A stretch of 64,000 nucleotides of DNA, from positions 531,278-595,277 of the forward strand of contig JBCBNV010000003.1 of NCBI GenBank assembly GCA_039821605.1, in the 5' to 3' direction. The DNA comes from CALBPI01 sp039821605 (GTDB lineage: Bacteria > Pseudomonadota > Gammaproteobacteria > Steroidobacterales > Woeseiaceae). Positions 1-9,519 of the stretch are shown piece by piece. Position 1 is the stretch's first letter. Each line of letters starts with the position of its first letter. Made by a program: the position numbers and the translations under genes. The notes beneath the pieces were generated by a model that saw only the letters and a program-made list of their open reading frames with translations, was not told where the DNA came from and searched no databases.

Positions 1-848
1 TCGAGTTCTTCCGCAAGGAGATGGGGCAGCGCGCCGTCGACCGGCTCACGATCGCGCAGGAACTGCGCAGCGCGCTCAACAACGAAGAATTCCGACTGCA
101 CTACCAGCCGCAGGTCGATGTCCGAACGGGCGAGGTTCGCGGCTGGGAGGCTCTCGTGCGCTGGCAACACCCGGAGCGCGGTCTCGTCGCACCGGACGAG
201 TTCCTGCCCGAGATCGAGCGACTGGGACTGATCAACGAGCTGGGCACCTGGGTCATCCGCGAAGCCTGCCAGCAGCTCGCTGCCTGGCGTGACGAGGGTG
301 TCGATGACCTGCGCATGAGCGTCAATGTGGCGCCCCGTCAGCTCGCCGACAAGCAGTTGTTCTGCGTCGTGTCTCAGGCCATCACCGATTCGGGAATCAA
401 AGCCGAGCAACTCGAACTCGAGGTGACGGAGTCGGGCATTCAGGCCACGGAAGACGGTGCCGCGATCCTCAACCGTCTCAAGAGCCTGGGCATTCGCGTG
501 GCGATTGACGACTTCGGTACGGGCTACAGCTCGCTGGGCTCGCTCAAGTACTTACCTGTCGACAGGCTCAAGATCGACCGCAGTTTTGTCCGCGACATGG
601 CCAGCAACGCGCAGGACGCCGTACTACTGGGCACCATCATGTCGCTGGGCCACGCACTCAGATTCAACATCGTCGCCGAGGGCGTCGAGGACCTCGAGCA
701 GCTGCAGATCCTGCAGGGACTCGACTGCGACCTCGTGCAGGGCTACTTCTTTTCGAAGCCGCTGGCACCGGACGCCGTACCCGCGATCGCCCGCAAGGGC
801 TACATCGAACCCGACGACGCCACGGCAAATGAACGAAAGGCAGGATAA
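1..848 (+). CDS. EAL-domain cyclic-di-GMP phosphodiesterase, C-terminal part (5' end outside window)
   Basis: The reading frame is open from base 3, so the gene begins upstream; the ATG at 21 is probably internal. What remains is a complete EAL domain, which hydrolyses cyclic-di-GMP to pGpG. The signature residues are present: EALVRW (metal-binding Glu), SVNV, the ELEVTES strand, the DDFGTGYSSL loop, LKIDRSF (Lys) and VAEGVE, ending in QGYFFSKPL. It therefore looks catalytically competent. The residues before the domain (FFRKEMGQRAVDR) resemble the linker that follows GGDEF domains, so the full protein is probably a GGDEF-EAL or PAS-GGDEF-EAL fusion; this is inferred, since that part is not in the window. 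An HDOD gene follows after 6 bp, suggesting one transcript for second-messenger signalling. A short tail after the EAL domain has no recognised motif. Confidence 0.93.
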   Translation, partial: EFFRKEMGQRAVDRLTIAQELRSALNNEEFRLHYQPQVDVRTGEVRGWEALVRWQHPERGLVAPDEFLPEIERLGLINELGTWVIREACQQLAAWRDEGVDDLRMSVNVAPRQLADKQLFCVVSQAITDSGIKAEQLELEVTESGIQATEDGAAILNRLKSLGIRVAIDDFGTGYSSLGSLKYLPVDRLKIDRSFVRDMASNAQDAVLLGTIMSLGHALRFNIVAEGVEDLEQLQILQGLDCDLVQGYFFSKPLAPDAVPAIARKGYIEPDDATANERKAG

Positions 849-854
849 GCCCGC

Positions 855-1643
855 ATGATGACCGCGACCGCCACAAACACCAACCGGATACCGACGCTCG
901 AGAATGGCGCGGCGCAGCTGCTGCTTGAGATCGCTGATGGCGACGTCTGCATGGCCCGCATCGTGCAACTCGTCCAGATTTCGCCGTCCATTGCCGCCAA
1001 ATTGCTGTCGACCGCAAACTCCGCCTGGTCCAACCCGGTCGCGCCGGTCACATCGGTCACCGACGCCTGCTCGCGGCTGGGTCTCAATGTTGTGCGGACG
1101 ACCACGATCGCGCTGGCCATCGGCCAGTCGTTCGACCCCAAGCGCTGCCCCGGGTTTGACGCGGAGAGATTCTGGTGTACGTCGATTCTCGCCTCGCGCC
1201 TGGCCTCGGAGCTGGCGCCTCGTTTTGGTGTCGATGCGAACACAGCCGCCACCGCAGCGCTGCTCAACAACATCGGTCTGCTCTGGCTGGCGGACGCCAT
1301 GCCCGATGCCACGAACGCCGCCTTCGATAGCGCAACCGCGAACAACGGCTGCAGCCTGGGCGACGGCCTTCGGGAATCCTGTGGCATGGACCGCCGCGAG
1401 GCCTCCCAGCTCTTGTTCAGTGCCTGGCGGTTGCCCGAAGCACTCACGGGGGCGGGCGCCGACCCGCAGAGCCCGCAACGACTCCTCATCGAGTGCGCCG
1501 AGATCATGGCGACAGAAATCTACGCCGAGACGGCACTGGATGATGCCAGCTGTGCCGAAGACGACAACGCCACGACAATGGTCTACACCAAGATCTCGGG
1601 CGAACTCGGCAAGACCCAGGAACTGGCAGCCATCCTGTTCTGA
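855..1643 (+). CDS. HDOD-domain protein
   Basis: Encodes 262 residues, nearly all one HDOD domain, a catalytically dead relative of HD phosphohydrolases used as a scaffold in bacterial signalling. Visible family features are the early helical segment IVQLVQISPSIAAKLLSTAN, a Gly-Leu-Asn-Val-Val region, and LLNNIGLLWL where true HD enzymes have a His-Asp pair, so no hydrolase activity is expected. It has no signal peptide and should be cytoplasmic. It starts 6 bp after the EAL gene and is likely co-transcribed, so it may act with the phosphodiesterase in motility or biofilm control; that role is inferred from neighbourhood alone. The next gene follows after 53 bp. Confidence 0.85.
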   Translation: MMTATATNTNRIPTLENGAAQLLLEIADGDVCMARIVQLVQISPSIAAKLLSTANSAWSNPVAPVTSVTDACSRLGLNVVRTTTIALAIGQSFDPKRCPGFDAERFWCTSILASRLASELAPRFGVDANTAATAALLNNIGLLWLADAMPDATNAAFDSATANNGCSLGDGLRESCGMDRREASQLLFSAWRLPEALTGAGADPQSPQRLLIECAEIMATEIYAETALDDASCAEDDNATTMVYTKISGELGKTQELAAILF

Positions 1644-1696
1644 GCGTCGCTGGCTGTTACCCTGTCGGTTCGTTCACTGACCGGCAGATCGACCCC

Positions 1697-2170
1697 ATGC
1701 TGTCATTCCGAAGAATCGCGCTCGCGAGCACGAGCCTCCTGATTGCCCTAAGTCTGACTGCCTGCGGCAACTTGCCCATCGGACTCGAGACGCCTGGCGT
1801 GACCGTCACCAGCTTTCGGGTCTTGCCGAGCGATGCGATGACGCCGCGATTCGAGGTCGGACTCAACGTGACGAACCCCAACGCCGTGCCGCTCAACGTG
1901 GACGGCCTCGCCTACTCGATCAGTATCGAAGGTAAATCGATCCTGGACGGGGTCACCAACAACATCGACCCCATCGAGGCCTACGGCAGCGGCGACATCG
2001 TGATCACGGCGGTGCCCGATGTCATCGCTGGCGTCCGGGTCCTCACGGGGCTGTTGCGCGGCAACAGCGACGCGGTGTCCTATGCCTTCGAGGCACGCCT
2101 CGACGTCGGCTCGTTTCTGCCCGATATACGCGTCCGCGACGAAGGCGAGATTGTTCTTGGCGGCACCTGA
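1697..2170 (+). CDS. LEA14-like (WHy domain) lipoprotein
   Basis: A 157-residue protein with a lipoprotein signal: basic N-terminus, hydrophobic stretch and lipobox L-T-A-C with Cys at residue 23. The mature part is a single beta-sandwich resembling the late-embryogenesis-abundant type 2 / water-stress-and-hypersensitive-response (WHy) fold, with the VTNPNAVPL segment (Asn-Pro-Asn) common in this family. It is probably anchored to the inner leaflet of the outer membrane. The biochemical function of bacterial members is not established. The next gene converges on it with a 21-bp gap and no obvious intrinsic terminator. Confidence 0.8.
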   Translation: MLSFRRIALASTSLLIALSLTACGNLPIGLETPGVTVTSFRVLPSDAMTPRFEVGLNVTNPNAVPLNVDGLAYSISIEGKSILDGVTNNIDPIEAYGSGDIVITAVPDVIAGVRVLTGLLRGNSDAVSYAFEARLDVGSFLPDIRVRDEGEIVLGGT

Positions 2171-2191
2171 CAGCGCGGGGCCGGCGCGCGC

Positions 2192-3280
2192 TCAGACCCG
2201 CTGTTCGATCGGCACGTAGTCGAAATCGAAACCGAAGCAGCGCGGCGCAACGACGGCGAGTGCACGCGACGTCCGGTAGTAGTCCGGGCATCCCACGCCC
2301 ACCACCGTAACCCGCTGCCCAAAACGCAGCCGCTCGGCATTGATCGGTGTTCCGGTCTCATAATCGAGCACCGTGATGAGGTCGGGCACGGACGCGAGCA
2401 CCCGGTCACCGATCCGCGCCACGAGGTACTCGTTGCGGATATCGATCGTCAGTGAAGCACCGTCACCATCAAACGGCGCCAACGTTGCCTTGCCGACGTC
2501 ATAGCCGCCCACGATGGCGCTCGCGCAATCGACGACTTTGCCTGTGAACAGCTCGACGAGCGCACCGTATTGCGACTGTTCGAACGCCGCGGCGAGCGGC
2601 GCCAGCAGCTGCGACGCCAACCCGCGTTGCTCGCGGAGTATGCGCCCGATCTCAATCGAGAACGACAAGGTGCCGCGCACCACGGCACTCTTGAGCGCCT
2701 CCCCCGTCATGGGGTGTTCCACGGCGATGATCATGCCGCCCATCGCTTGCGTGACGGCACGAATATGGCGTTCATAGGTCGCGGCGGAACCACTGTTGAA
2801 CATCGCCGCGTTGCCCTCGTAGTCGAGCGCCAGCGCAGGCGTCGGTGAGATACCGGCAATCGGAAACGTCATCATCTGGGCTTCGGGCAAGGCACGGCCC
2901 ATGCCATCGCCGTCGATGACGGGCAGACCGCACTGCGCCGCTGCAATGAGTGGCACGAGTGAATTGCCGCCGCCCACTTCGAATGCGACCAAAGCATCGA
3001 CCTTGCGCCCGACATGCGCCTCGAAGGCGCGCAAGGCCTTGAGCGGGTCACCGATTGAGGGCAGCAGCTCGAGACTGACCGACGGCGCGCCGACCCCGCC
3101 GATGGTGGCCACGAATGCATCGTCGTCGAGTGCGTCGGCCGACATGAGTTCAATACCGTCGGACGCTGCCAGCGCCTGCTGCGCCAGCAAATAGGACACG
3201 TAAGGATCGCCGCCGCCGCCCGTGGCCAGAAATACGCCACCCAGTGACAGGTCATCGAGGTCTTCGACGCGTAGCCTCAT
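2192..3280 (-). CDS. DUF917 family protein
   Basis: Encodes 362 residues matching the DUF917 family, often found beside hydantoinase/oxoprolinase-like proteins. The N-terminus has the glycine-rich FLATGGGGDPY segment typical of the family. No signal peptide or membrane segment is seen. Its start overlaps the end of the HyuA-like gene by 4 bp (ATGA), so it is the last gene of a three-gene minus-strand unit: permease, HyuA-like protein, DUF917. By context it probably helps take up and process a heterocyclic or amide nitrogen compound. The substrate cannot be read from the sequence. Confidence 0.85.
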   Translation of the reverse strand: MRLRVEDLDDLSLGGVFLATGGGGDPYVSYLLAQQALAASDGIELMSADALDDDAFVATIGGVGAPSVSLELLPSIGDPLKALRAFEAHVGRKVDALVAFEVGGGNSLVPLIAAAQCGLPVIDGDGMGRALPEAQMMTFPIAGISPTPALALDYEGNAAMFNSGSAATYERHIRAVTQAMGGMIIAVEHPMTGEALKSAVVRGTLSFSIEIGRILREQRGLASQLLAPLAAAFEQSQYGALVELFTGKVVDCASAIVGGYDVGKATLAPFDGDGASLTIDIRNEYLVARIGDRVLASVPDLITVLDYETGTPINAERLRFGQRVTVVGVGCPDYYRTSRALAVVAPRCFGFDFDYVPIEQRV

Positions 3281-4845
3281 CGCACCGCCTCTGGCGCGGG
3301 CGCCCCAAGCCCGGCGATTTCACCGACGACCTTGACGCGCACGCGCGCCATATTACCGTCCATGTAGGACATCGCCGTTTCCTCGATGTCTGCAACCCGC
3401 AGCGTGTCCGGCCGCGCACCGGCGCGAAGCGCCTGCGCGGTCGCCAGCTCGCAGATCTTCTGCAGGTTCGCATCACGGTTCTTTTCGTCATAGGCCACAA
3501 GGCGCTCCGCCTCGCCACCGATCTGCGCGATGGCCGCACCGATGGCGTTGGCGACCCCGGCCTGCTCTGGGTTGACGAGCGCACCCGCCGTTTCGAACGA
3601 CGTCGCAAGGATCGCGCCACCGCCAACCAGCACGACGGGCAGCGGCTGTTCGCCCGGACTCATCGTGTCCACGCCGCGCGCGAGCATGTCGTTCATTGTC
3701 GCGCGTGCTGCGGCAATTGTGTCCCCGCCCAAACCGGCAACGCGCGACGCGTCACCGATCTCGGCGGCGCCTTCAGCCACGGCGATATCGGTTGCAGTCA
3801 GCGTATCACCGCCAAACACGAGCGCTTCGCTGACGAGACGATGCCCCACGGAGCGCGGCCCGACCGTTGCCCCGTCTTCCGCCACAAGGCTGCCGCCGCC
3901 GAGCCCGATCGCAAGAATATCGGGCATGCGGAAATTGGTGCGCACCCCACCGACCTCGATGACGACGTTGGACTCGCGCGGAAATCCGCCCTGAAGCACG
4001 CCGATATCCGAAGTCGTGCCGCCGATGTCGATGACGATCGCATCGTCGAGACCCGTCAGTCGAGACGCGCCACGCAGCGAATTCGTGGGGCCCGAAGCGA
4101 AAGTCAGCGCCGGAAACTGCCGCGCAAATTCGGCGTCCATGAGTGTGCCGTCATTCTGGCTGACGAAGAACCGGCACATCAGGCCACGTGCGCGAATGCC
4201 TTCGATGAACGCCGCAACAACGCCATCCGCAAACGACAGCAGACTCGCATTGAGCAGTGCCGCGTTCTCGCGCTCGAGCAAACCGAGCCGGCCAATACGG
4301 TGCGACATCGTGATCCGCGTGTCGGGCAGAACCGCCTCGATTCGACGCGCGAGATCGAGCTCGGGCTCGGGGTTCATCGGCGAGAACGCCGACGCAATTG
4401 CCACGGCCTCGACGCGCTTGTCGACCAGATCGTCGATCACGCGCTCGATCTCACGCTCGTGGGTCTTTGCGATCGGACGGCCATCGTACAGATAGCCGCC
4501 GCGCAGCATGTACACGCGATCGCCCAGTGCTCTTGCGATGTCATCGGGCCAGCCCACCTTGGGCGGCAGCCCGTCCCCCGACGGCATGCCGATTCGGATC
4601 GCCGCGACCTCGGTGAGCTCGCGCCTCTCGATGACGGCATTCGTAAACTGCGTCGTGCCGAGCATGACCGCCTCGATATCCGCCGGATAAAAGGCGGCAT
4701 CTGCGATAAGCGTTTCGAGCGCTGTCATGATGCCCGTGAGCACATCCGCGGAGGTCAACGCCTTGATCGTCGCGATCACGGTGTCGCCCTCGAGCAGCAC
4801 GGCGTCCGTGTGGGTACCCCCGACGTCGATGCCGATGCGTCTCAC
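3277..4845 (-). CDS. Hydantoinase/oxoprolinase family protein (HyuA-like)
   Basis: A 522-residue member of the hydantoinase A / oxoprolinase family, which uses an actin-like ATP-binding fold. Two phosphate-binding strands are visible: GIDVGGTHTDAVLL at the N-terminus and DIGGTTSDIGVL near the middle. Members of about 520 residues are usual for the stand-alone type that pairs with DUF917; true ATP-dependent hydantoinases and oxoprolinases also carry a HyuB half, which is absent here. It overlaps the upstream permease by 4 bp and the downstream DUF917 gene by 4 bp, so translation is probably coupled. The likely role is ATP-dependent processing of a cyclic amide imported by the permease; the compound is unknown. 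Confidence 0.88.
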   Translation of the reverse strand: MRRIGIDVGGTHTDAVLLEGDTVIATIKALTSADVLTGIMTALETLIADAAFYPADIEAVMLGTTQFTNAVIERRELTEVAAIRIGMPSGDGLPPKVGWPDDIARALGDRVYMLRGGYLYDGRPIAKTHEREIERVIDDLVDKRVEAVAIASAFSPMNPEPELDLARRIEAVLPDTRITMSHRIGRLGLLERENAALLNASLLSFADGVVAAFIEGIRARGLMCRFFVSQNDGTLMDAEFARQFPALTFASGPTNSLRGASRLTGLDDAIVIDIGGTTSDIGVLQGGFPRESNVVIEVGGVRTNFRMPDILAIGLGGGSLVAEDGATVGPRSVGHRLVSEALVFGGDTLTATDIAVAEGAAEIGDASRVAGLGGDTIAAARATMNDMLARGVDTMSPGEQPLPVVLVGGGAILATSFETAGALVNPEQAGVANAIGAAIAQIGGEAERLVAYDEKNRDANLQKICELATAQALRAGARPDTLRVADIEETAMSYMDGNMARVRVKVVGEIAGLGAPAPEAVR

Positions 4846-6137
4846 GGTGTCGACTTCGCGGCCAGCCTCGACCGGCGCTCGAACCAGCTCAAGACCGCAT
4901 AGCCCAGCGCCGACACGACCAGCGCGTCCAATGCCGCGATTCCGCTGAGCGTTATCAGTTCGCGGTCACCCAGCAGCGCGACCGTACTACCGGCCAGCCA
5001 GGCGATCAGTGCCATGGGCGACACGCGTCGAATCCTGCCGAGTTGATCGCCGAAGTATGCGGCCGGCCGCACGAAGAAATGATCGACAGCAATGACGCCG
5101 GCGACGGGCACAAACACGATGGCCAGGTAAAACAGGAAGGTCAGGAAGTAGTCGAGAATGTTGAGGAATGCCGCGATGGTGCCGAAGGCGCCGAGCGCGA
5201 GGATCAGGCCTGTGTTGGGGACCTTGGGAAACGTGGCTTCGACACTGAGTGCGGTGCTGTAGAGGTTCAGCGAGTTGAGCACCCAACTGCCTGCGATGAC
5301 GATGACGAAAGCGCCCCAGCCGAGCCCCATGACGATCAACACGTCGAGAAAATCGCTGTTGACGAGAACGTCAGCGGCCAGGCCGCCAGCGATCATGACC
5401 ACGCCCTGGACGATGCCGTAGGCCAGCAGCGCCGTGTACAACGCCCCGCGCCAATCGCGGATGAAGCGCGTGATGTCCGGCATGATAACGGCGCCCACGA
5501 TGACGCCGCCCACGACGGAGGACACAGCGGCCCCGAAAGAGAGATCAGCAACCTGCACGGCAGCCAGCGTGTCGCTCAACGAGCGCTTGCCCAGTGCCGT
5601 CGCAATGAGTACCGCCGTGACGGTCATCATCACGGGCACCAGCACGAGCGACAATGTGTTGATGGCGCGGAATCCGTAGAGCGTCGTTACGGTCATGACC
5701 ACGCCGGCGAACAGCTCGGCGACCCACGCCGGAAGTGCGACCCCCATCGTGTCATCGAGCAGCCGCAACACGGCGCCACCAAAGAGATCGATATTGACGC
5801 CGAACCAGCCCAACAGGGAAATCGCGAACGCAATGTTGACGAGGCCGGCGCCCCCGCTGCCAAACGCGATACGCGCCAGCATGTATGAACTCAAGTGGGT
5901 GCGTGTGCCGATGGCGCCGCACAGGGCCGCAATCACGGTCAGCATGCCGCAGCCGGCCACGACCGCAGTGATGGCGCTGCCGTTGTCGAGCGCGAGCCAC
6001 ACCTCAGCGCCCGTGACGAACGTGGGCAAGGAAAACGCGACCATCGCACTGATCAATGCGACGCGAACCCATCCCACCTGCCGTTCGGGTGGCACAGGCT
6101 CGGTCGCAAACTCCTGCGAATCAGGGTCAAGGGCCAT
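4842..6137 (-). CDS. NCS1-family nucleobase/hydantoin permease (CodB-like)
   Basis: A 431-residue integral membrane protein with about twelve hydrophobic segments, matching the nucleobase:cation symporter-1 family that includes cytosine permease and hydantoin transporters. The first segment, FSLPTFVTGAEVW, and the following Gly-rich helices around YMLARIAFGSGGAG are characteristic. It is the first gene of the minus-strand unit and overlaps the HyuA-like gene by 4 bp. The combination points to import of a nucleobase-like or hydantoin-like substrate. The upstream region (6138-6381) separates it from the divergent 1037-residue gene and should hold both promoters; no clear operator was recognised there. 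Confidence 0.85.
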   Translation of the reverse strand: MALDPDSQEFATEPVPPERQVGWVRVALISAMVAFSLPTFVTGAEVWLALDNGSAITAVVAGCGMLTVIAALCGAIGTRTHLSSYMLARIAFGSGGAGLVNIAFAISLLGWFGVNIDLFGGAVLRLLDDTMGVALPAWVAELFAGVVMTVTTLYGFRAINTLSLVLVPVMMTVTAVLIATALGKRSLSDTLAAVQVADLSFGAAVSSVVGGVIVGAVIMPDITRFIRDWRGALYTALLAYGIVQGVVMIAGGLAADVLVNSDFLDVLIVMGLGWGAFVIVIAGSWVLNSLNLYSTALSVEATFPKVPNTGLILALGAFGTIAAFLNILDYFLTFLFYLAIVFVPVAGVIAVDHFFVRPAAYFGDQLGRIRRVSPMALIAWLAGSTVALLGDRELITLSGIAALDALVVSALGYAVLSWFERRSRLAAKSTP

Positions 6138-6381
6138 GCGCGTCCACTATCTCTGATCGCTCAGCATGCTGTGATCCTACGTGGAGAATCCGCGTCACAA
6201 CAAATCCGACGGCGTCGCCGCCTGTGCGGTCGGGCGCGAGATGCCCGTCGGAGCTCGTGAGACAAATCATCACGTGCCGACAGCTGCCTAGCACGTGTCG
6301 ACGATTGCGGGGCGGACCCCTTCGCCATGCCCCGCGTCCTCAAGTCGAGCCATCGCTCGACGAATTGCCCGGGAGGCAGCG

Positions 6382-9300
6382 ATGGAGACTCTGTTCCGTT
6401 TCAACATGATTCGCGACAACTACCGAACCGCTGAGGACGTCAATGCCATTGACCTCAGCGCTAACACGCGCTTTCAGCGCGAGTGTCGCGCCGTACCCAA
6501 CAACGACCAACGCCTTGCGCGACTCAAGTCGCTCGCGCGTGCCTATGCGCAGTCCGCTAACTACATCAGCAGCGCACAGCAGCTGAACGCCTTAGGCGAT
6601 TTCGCCGAAAGCCTGTCCGCCGTGGACGACTTCATCGCTGGCTGGGACGGCGCGGACGCCGATCTGCGCGCCGCGCTCGAGGCGGTGCTGACGCCGCTGC
6701 TGCCCGATGCATTTGCGACCCTGCTGGCCGCTTCGAGCTTTAGGACCGAGACGTCTCGGGTCAAGGACTCGATGCTCGTGATGAAGCTCCTCCCCGACCA
6801 GCACCGGCGGCCGATTTTGCTGCTCGGCGAGTACTTGCGTCTGGGCCATATCTTGCGGCGGTTGTCTGATTCGACCCGTTTCCCCGCGTCACTGTCTGAG
6901 CTCCGGGCCGCGCGGCGCGCGCCCATGCAGATCGCCCCCGCGATACTGCCGGAGTTCGTGCCACCGCCGACACGGACGCCACCGTCTACCGTGGGCGGCA
7001 CGCTGAAAGGTCTGGCGGAACGCCACGCCGCGATCGGCGCGGCTATTAGTGAGCTGCGCGGCTTCCGTGCACGTGATTTCGTATCGACACCCCAGCGCGA
7101 ACTCGACGCCAACATGCCGCCACAGGAATTCCGCCCCTTCAACCTGTTCAAGACAGACTTCGAGGTGCGCAAGGCGCAGTTCGCGGCGTTCCTGACGCCG
7201 AACACAAATGCCACCGCGGCGAACCAGCCCCAGCGCCTCAACCTGAGCCCTGAACTTCTGGGAAGGCTCAGCACGGCGAATCTGGGTGGCGATACCCCCG
7301 CGCTCGACTTTACCAAGACCAGCCGACTCGCGTTGCTCGGTCGTACCGGTTTCACACCGCTGATCGCCGAGCACAGCATCATGCAGCTCAAGCCGGAAGT
7401 GACGCGCCGTATCAGCCAGGCGACGCGCGACCTACTCGCAGAACTCGACCTGAGCCTTGACGATCCGCTCAACGAAGTCATCGGTGCGCTGATCAAGGAA
7501 CGCGCCAAGACGGCCACGCAATCGCGGCGCACCGTGCAACCGTTCACGCAGACTCAGTACAAGCGCATGGGTGGCGTCACGCTGGTCTCGCGCATCAATC
7601 CCGTGCCGAACCTGTTCGCCATCAATCCGGGCGACCTGCTCAAGTTGCTGCCCAACCTTGACCGACTCACGCAACCCGTCCCGACGACGCATGCCGACCT
7701 GCGCCCGGCTGGGGAAATGGAGTTGCTGGTCGTCAAGCAGCAGTTGCTGAACTACATCACGTCCGACATCTCACACATCACCAATGTGCTCAAGGGTGAG
7801 TTCTTCGAAAAGACACACCGCGTGCTGCACGAGACAGAGCGGCTGCTGGAAACCGAGAGCGAAGTCACTTCAACGGTCGAGAATTCCCTCGAGACCAGTG
7901 ATCGCTTCGAGGTCAGTCGCGAGACCGAGGACGCCTTGAAAGAGACACTCGATGTCAAGGGCAGCCTTGAAGTGTCGGGCAAGCTCGGGCCCCAGTTTAA
8001 GTACAAGGCCAGCGGTGAGGTTGGCTATCAGCGCGTCTCAGAATCTTCCGTCAAGGCGAGCCAGGAAGTTGCTCGCGAGGTCACACAAAAGGCGTCCGAG
8101 AAAATCACCGAACGCGTGCTGCGACGCGAATCGCTGCGGATCAAGGATCAGATCGAGAACACGGACATCCACCGCGTCAACAATGAAGAGGGTGACAGCC
8201 ACACGGTTGGCATCTACCAGTGGCTGAGCAAGGTCTACCAGGCGCAGATGTACAACTATGGCCTGAAAGAGGTGTACGACCTGATGATCCCGGAGCCCGG
8301 TGCGCTGCTTATGGAGCTGTTCAATCGTCGGCGTCAATCGTCGATCGAGATCGAAGAGGTCCCCCCGCTCGAGATCACACCCGAAGACATCGACACGGAC
8401 AACTACCAGGAGCTGGTCAAGGCCTACCATGCGACCGACGTCGAGCCGCCGCCCGAGCCCTACACGACGATCAGCTACGACTTCAACACGGGTGGCGAGG
8501 ACAAGGACCAGGAATTCACGACCTCGACACGGATCCAGATCCCCGAGGGCTATCGTGCAGAGCGGGCCACGGTTGGCTCTGTCGTAACCGTATGGGACGA
8601 CTGGTCCGTCGACATCGTCATCGGCGAGCGTACGCATCGTTTCCATGGCAATGGCTGGGTCTTCAACACCCCGCTCAATGAAGAAACGGGCAGCCTGCCC
8701 TTTGCCATGGTGACGGATCGGGTCGGCGACGTGGCGATCGCCGTCAAGGTCGTGGCCAAGTCAACCGAACGGGCCATGGACCTGTGGCGCGCCGACACAT
8801 ACGCGAAACTCGTTCAGGCATACCAGACCAGAAAGTCGGAGCAGGAAGCGAAGCTCGCCGACATGGTTGCCGACGCACCTGCCGAGATCGAGAGCGGTCC
8901 GGAGGCGGCCAACCGGGCACTGATGGTCGACGAGATCAAACGCGCCTGCATTAGCATTCTGACGCGGCAGCACTTTGACCTGTTCAACGCCGTTCGCAAC
9001 GGCACGAAAGATCTTCCGGAAATCCGCTTCGACGAAGCCCTGGCCGAGGGCGATTACGTTCGCTTCTTCGAACAAGCCTTCGAGTGGGAGAATCTCTCCT
9101 GGGTGACCTACCCCTACTTCTGGGGCCGCAAAGACACCTGGGACAACAAGGTCTTCATCGAGGATGATGACCGTGACTATCAGGACTTCCTCAAAGCCGG
9201 CTACGTTCGCGTGGTGCTGCCGGTCCGGGACGGCTTCGGCGCCGCACTGGATCACTTTCGTCAGTTCGGAGAGCCCTGGCTCGGTGGACCGCTGCCGACG

Positions 9301-9495
9301 ATCAGCGACGACTTGTACCTGCCGATCGCCGACGAGATCGCAGAACGGCTTGGACGACCCGGTGACGAGGTGCCCTTCGGAGACCCCTGGCCTGTCGTCG
9401 TGCCAACGCGCTTGATGCGACTTCGCTCTGACAGCTCGCTGCCCGCCTGGGAAGAAGTCGGCGACGGCACCTGGGTCGAGTCCGACCCCGCCTGA
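6382..9495 (+). CDS. Large uncharacterised protein upstream of the arginine deiminase
   Basis: I place the start at 6382 because GGGAGG lies 5 bp upstream, giving 1037 residues; an in-frame ATG at 6295 lacks such a site. There is no signal peptide or membrane segment. The first 450 residues or so are helical. A Glu/Ser/Thr-rich segment (about residues 470-600) alternates charged coiled-coil with glycine-rich stretches such as LEVSGKLGPQFKYKASGE. This is followed by GIYQWLSKVYQAQMYNYGL and IPEPGALLMEL, then a beta-rich part starting near ISYDFNTGGEDKD, and a C-terminal module with aromatic clusters (WENLSWVTYPYFWGRKDTW) and VRVVLPVRDGFG. From memory, unverified, these C-terminal motifs recur in large unannotated bacterial proteins. 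The PAD gene follows after 24 bp, so the pair is probably co-transcribed. No function is assigned. Confidence 0.8.
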   Translation: METLFRFNMIRDNYRTAEDVNAIDLSANTRFQRECRAVPNNDQRLARLKSLARAYAQSANYISSAQQLNALGDFAESLSAVDDFIAGWDGADADLRAALEAVLTPLLPDAFATLLAASSFRTETSRVKDSMLVMKLLPDQHRRPILLLGEYLRLGHILRRLSDSTRFPASLSELRAARRAPMQIAPAILPEFVPPPTRTPPSTVGGTLKGLAERHAAIGAAISELRGFRARDFVSTPQRELDANMPPQEFRPFNLFKTDFEVRKAQFAAFLTPNTNATAANQPQRLNLSPELLGRLSTANLGGDTPALDFTKTSRLALLGRTGFTPLIAEHSIMQLKPEVTRRISQATRDLLAELDLSLDDPLNEVIGALIKERAKTATQSRRTVQPFTQTQYKRMGGVTLVSRINPVPNLFAINPGDLLKLLPNLDRLTQPVPTTHADLRPAGEMELLVVKQQLLNYITSDISHITNVLKGEFFEKTHRVLHETERLLETESEVTSTVENSLETSDRFEVSRETEDALKETLDVKGSLEVSGKLGPQFKYKASGEVGYQRVSESSVKASQEVAREVTQKASEKITERVLRRESLRIKDQIENTDIHRVNNEEGDSHTVGIYQWLSKVYQAQMYNYGLKEVYDLMIPEPGALLMELFNRRRQSSIEIEEVPPLEITPEDIDTDNYQELVKAYHATDVEPPPEPYTTISYDFNTGGEDKDQEFTTSTRIQIPEGYRAERATVGSVVTVWDDWSVDIVIGERTHRFHGNGWVFNTPLNEETGSLPFAMVTDRVGDVAIAVKVVAKSTERAMDLWRADTYAKLVQAYQTRKSEQEAKLADMVADAPAEIESGPEAANRALMVDEIKRACISILTRQHFDLFNAVRNGTKDLPEIRFDEALAEGDYVRFFEQAFEWENLSWVTYPYFWGRKDTWDNKVFIEDDDRDYQDFLKAGYVRVVLPVRDGFGAALDHFRQFGEPWLGGPLPTISDDLYLPIADEIAERLGRPGDEVPFGDPWPVVVPTRLMRLRSDSSLPAWEEVGDGTWVESDPA

Positions 9496-9519
9496 TCCGC
9501 GCAACCCGTTCCACCGACC

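Noticed and set aside
3244..4902. Long plus-strand frame opposite the HyuA-like gene
   Set aside because: It is an antisense shadow in GC-rich DNA; its product is Arg/His-rich without recognisable domains while the minus-strand product is a clear family member.
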